Shown: positions 42,909-45,101 of the stretch, piece by piece
How the letters are laid out: each line of letters opens with the position of its first letter
How positions within the stretch are numbered: the stretch's first letter is position 1
NCBI GenBank assembly: GCA_030830865.1
Contig: JAURME010000072.1
Location: 1 to 45,101, forward strand
From: Candidatus Nanopelagicales bacterium
GTDB lineage: Bacteria; Actinomycetota; Actinomycetes; S36-B12
Length of the DNA stretch: 45,101 bases
Direction: 5' to 3'
Position numbers and translations under genes: made by a program
Notes under the pieces: generated by a model
What the model saw: the letters and a program-made list of their open reading frames with translations, nothing else
Told to the model about the DNA's origin: nothing
Databases searched by the model: none

Positions 42909-45101
42909 TCATCGGCGGCGTGGCCGCTGTGGTGGTGACCCGACCCTCCCCCATCACGCCCGAGGCACTGATACTCCCCGGCGCCGCCACGTCAGCGCAG
43001 GACCCGGCCCCGGTGAAGCTCGAGGCGGACCTGTACCTCCCGCGCGACGCGTCTTCCTCGCGTCCGGCTGTGCTCATCGCCCATGGCTTCGGCGGCAGCA
43101 AGGCCTCGGTCACCGCTGAGGCCCTCTCCCTCGCCGATGCGGGCTTCGTCGTCCTGACCTATTCCGCGCGCGGCTTCGGGGGGTCATCGGGACAGATCTC
43201 CGTGAACTCCCCGGACTTCGAGATCGCCGACGCCTCGGCGCTCCTGGACTTCCTCGCCACCCGGCCGGAGGTCCGACAGGACGCACCCGGGGACCCCCGC
43301 GTCGGGATCGCGGGCGGCTCGTACGGGGGCGCCCTGGCACTGCTCGCCGCCGGATACGACGATCGCGTCGACGCCGTCGCCGCCGACATCACCTGGAACA
43401 GCCTGCAGGAGTCGCTGTTCGGGCAGGCCGGTGAGCCGCAGGTCGGCGACATCGGCGTGTACAAGAGCCTGTGGACCGGCCTGTTCTTCTCATCCGGTCT
43501 GACCAGCCGCGACGGGTCGGTGACCGAGTGCGGTCGGTTCACCCCGGCCTGGTGTCGGGCCTACGTCGATGCCGCCGTCGACAGCGTCGTGACCGCCGAA
43601 TCGGCCGAACTCATGCGCCGGTCCTCCCCCGTGAGCATCACCGATCGCATCACCGTCCCGACCCTCCTCGGCGGCGGCCAGGCGGACTCCCTGTTCCCCC
43701 TCGGGCAGGCGAACGCCACCGCAGAGCAGATCCGGTCGGCGCACCCGGACGTCCCGGTGAAGGTCGTCTGGCACGCGGGAGGCCACGACGGCAGCCTCAC
43801 GTCGGCGGAGGCGGTGGGCGAGCAGGTGAGGCAGCTGACCGCGGACTGGTTCACCACGCACCTCGACGACGGCCCCCCGGTATCGGATGACTTCCTGTTC
43901 TCGGTCGTCGCAGGGTCCGCGCTGAGCGATCGGGCCGCCGGTACCGACGAGGTGCGGGCTGCGGGGGCCTACCCGGGACTCCAGGGAGCCGAGCAGAGCA
44001 CCGTCACGGTGCAGGGGCCGGCGCAGGAGATCCTCGCCCCGGCCGGCGGCGTCCCGGCCGCGATCTCCTCGCTGCCCGGCCTCGGCGGGCTGGGCGGACT
44101 CGCCGGCCAGGTGGCCGGCGGCCTCGGGACGATGCTCGGAGCAGACGGGCAGAGCGCGGTCTTCACCTCCGAGCCGTTGTCCGCCCCACTGAGCATCGTC
44201 GGATCCCCGCAGGTCCGGGTGACGGTCTCCAGCGATCGACCGGTCGAACAGGCCACCCTCTTCGCGGCCGTCCGCATCGTCGACGACCAGGGTCGCTCAC
44301 AGCTGCCGGCCGGTCTCGTGGCCCCGGTCATGATCCGGGATCTCGCCGGCGATCTCGTGACCCGCGACATCACGCTTCCGGCCATCGTGGTCGACGTGCC
44401 GGCGGGAGCGCGTCTGGCCGTCACACTCTCCACCACCGATCAGGCTTACCGCCTGCCACCGGGACCGGCCGTCTACAGCGTGGCCCTCGCCGGTGACTCC
44501 CTTACTGTCCCGCTGACGCCGGCGACGCCGATCGATACCGGGTTCCCTTCCTGGGGATGGCTGGTGATCGCCGCCGGCCTGACGCTCGGCCTCGTCATTC
44601 TGGTCCGCCTTGCACGCCCACGGGTCCCGCGCCGAGCCACCACCGTCGCGGAGTACACCCCGAGCGCCGCGCCTGTCCGCGTCACCGGGCTGGTGAAGGA
44701 GTTTCCCGGTGGCGTGCGCGCTGTGGACGACGTCTCGTTCGCCGTTCCCGACGGCGCGGTGCTCGGGCTCCTGGGCCCGAATGGGGCGGGCAAGAGCACG
44801 GCCCTGAGGATGCTCATGGGTCTCACCCGACCCACCGCGGGCACCCTCGAGCTTTTCGGCGATCCCGTGCGGCCCGGGACCCCGGCGCTCGCGAGGGTCG
44901 GCTGCTTCATCGAGGGACCGGGGCTGCTCCCCCACCTCACGGGCCGTCAGAACCTGGACTTGTTCTGGCGCGCCTCCGGCCGCAGCGGCGATCCGCGCCA
45001 TGCGGAGGTGCTCGACATCGCCGGCCTCGGCCCGGCCATCGATCGCCGGGTGCGCACCTACAGCCAGGGCATGAAGCAACGGCTCGGCATTGCGCAGGCC
45101 A
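42821..45101 (+). CDS. Membrane-anchored serine hydrolase fused to an ABC transporter ATPase (3' end missing)
   Basis: 760 codons are visible with no stop; the gene runs past the right edge. An Arg-rich inside tail precedes span 1 (about 19-41). Residues 65-350 are an alpha/beta hydrolase of the X-Pro dipeptidyl-peptidase/CocE type with triad S167 (GGSYGG), D289 and H322 (HAGGHDG). Residues 355-565 look like the family's C-terminal jelly-roll domain. Span 2 is at about 577-597. The ABC domain starts at 617: Walker A GPNGAGKST (652-660), IEGPGLLPHLTG in place of a usual Q-loop (BcrA-like), and signature YSQGMKQR (747-754). The hydrolase would face outside and the ATPase inside. Confidence 0.85.
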   Translation, partial: MGVRRDRRRRGGPGRRRRLLIAGVAALALIIGGVAAVVVTRPSPITPEALILPGAATSAQDPAPVKLEADLYLPRDASSSRPAVLIAHGFGGSKASVTAEALSLADAGFVVLTYSARGFGGSSGQISVNSPDFEIADASALLDFLATRPEVRQDAPGDPRVGIAGGSYGGALALLAAGYDDRVDAVAADITWNSLQESLFGQAGEPQVGDIGVYKSLWTGLFFSSGLTSRDGSVTECGRFTPAWCRAYVDAAVDSVVTAESAELMRRSSPVSITDRITVPTLLGGGQADSLFPLGQANATAEQIRSAHPDVPVKVVWHAGGHDGSLTSAEAVGEQVRQLTADWFTTHLDDGPPVSDDFLFSVVAGSALSDRAAGTDEVRAAGAYPGLQGAEQSTVTVQGPAQEILAPAGGVPAAISSLPGLGGLGGLAGQVAGGLGTMLGADGQSAVFTSEPLSAPLSIVGSPQVRVTVSSDRPVEQATLFAAVRIVDDQGRSQLPAGLVAPVMIRDLAGDLVTRDITLPAIVVDVPAGARLAVTLSTTDQAYRLPPGPAVYSVALAGDSLTVPLTPATPIDTGFPSWGWLVIAAGLTLGLVILVRLARPRVPRRATTVAEYTPSAAPVRVTGLVKEFPGGVRAVDDVSFAVPDGAVLGLLGPNGAGKSTALRMLMGLTRPTAGTLELFGDPVRPGTPALARVGCFIEGPGLLPHLTGRQNLDLFWRASGRSGDPRHAEVLDIAGLGPAIDRRVRTYSQGMKQRLGIAQA

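Overview
The window is a high-GC stretch of chromosome from an actinomycete-type bacterium. This rests on several things read from the sequence: a PriA-type HisA, the dcw cell-wall/division cluster ending in ftsZ-pgeF-yggS-sepF-yggT-divIVA, a TraR/DksA zinc-finger protein with a lysine-alanine tail, a long eukaryote-like IleS, a HelD-like helicase, GTG starts and many 4-bp gene overlaps. MurE carries the DNPR motif that reads meso-diaminopimelate, so the wall is probably of the DAP type. No genus can be assigned from the sequence alone. No tRNA, rRNA, insertion sequence, prophage or CRISPR array was seen.

Layout. (1) 1-7377, mostly minus strand: histidine biosynthesis hisD-hisC-hisB-hisH-(SGNH hydrolase)-priA-hisF, then a plus-strand TIGR03085-type gene, then hisI overlapping the start of trpE, which runs off the left edge. 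(2) 7400-9054: a Lon-substrate-domain protein and a YbaK-type deacylase on plus, facing a small membrane protein on minus. (3) 9069-14949, minus: dnaE, rluD, lspA and the DksA-like protein. (4) 15143-18271, plus: ileS. (5) 18287-36930, minus: an almost gap-free dcw cluster (mraZ, a 45-codon membrane ORF, rsmH, ftsL-like, ftsI, murE, murF, mraY, murD, ftsW, murG, murC, ftsQ, ftsZ, pgeF, yggS, sepF, yggT, divIVA). It makes lipid II, builds the septum and ties the Z-ring to the membrane. (6) 37148-45101: a DUF3048 lipoprotein, rmuC (minus), a HelD-like helicase, a DUF4349 lipoprotein, and a large gene fusing an extracytoplasmic serine hydrolase to an ABC ATPase, cut by the right edge.

Main observations. 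Six genes that head transcription units or overlap an upstream gene have a TAnnnT hexamer exactly 6 nt before the start codon, which points to leaderless mRNAs. One pair is divergent within only 22 bp. Four GTGG boxes at exact 10-bp spacing overlap the mraZ promoter and look like the MraZ operator. IleS has GTHH in place of the HxGH signature. A 45-aa single-span membrane protein is translationally coupled between mraZ and rsmH. The hydrolase-ABC fusion at the right edge is the most unusual gene. There is no gene-free stretch above 300 bp; the largest gap is 232 bp between ftsQ and ftsZ.
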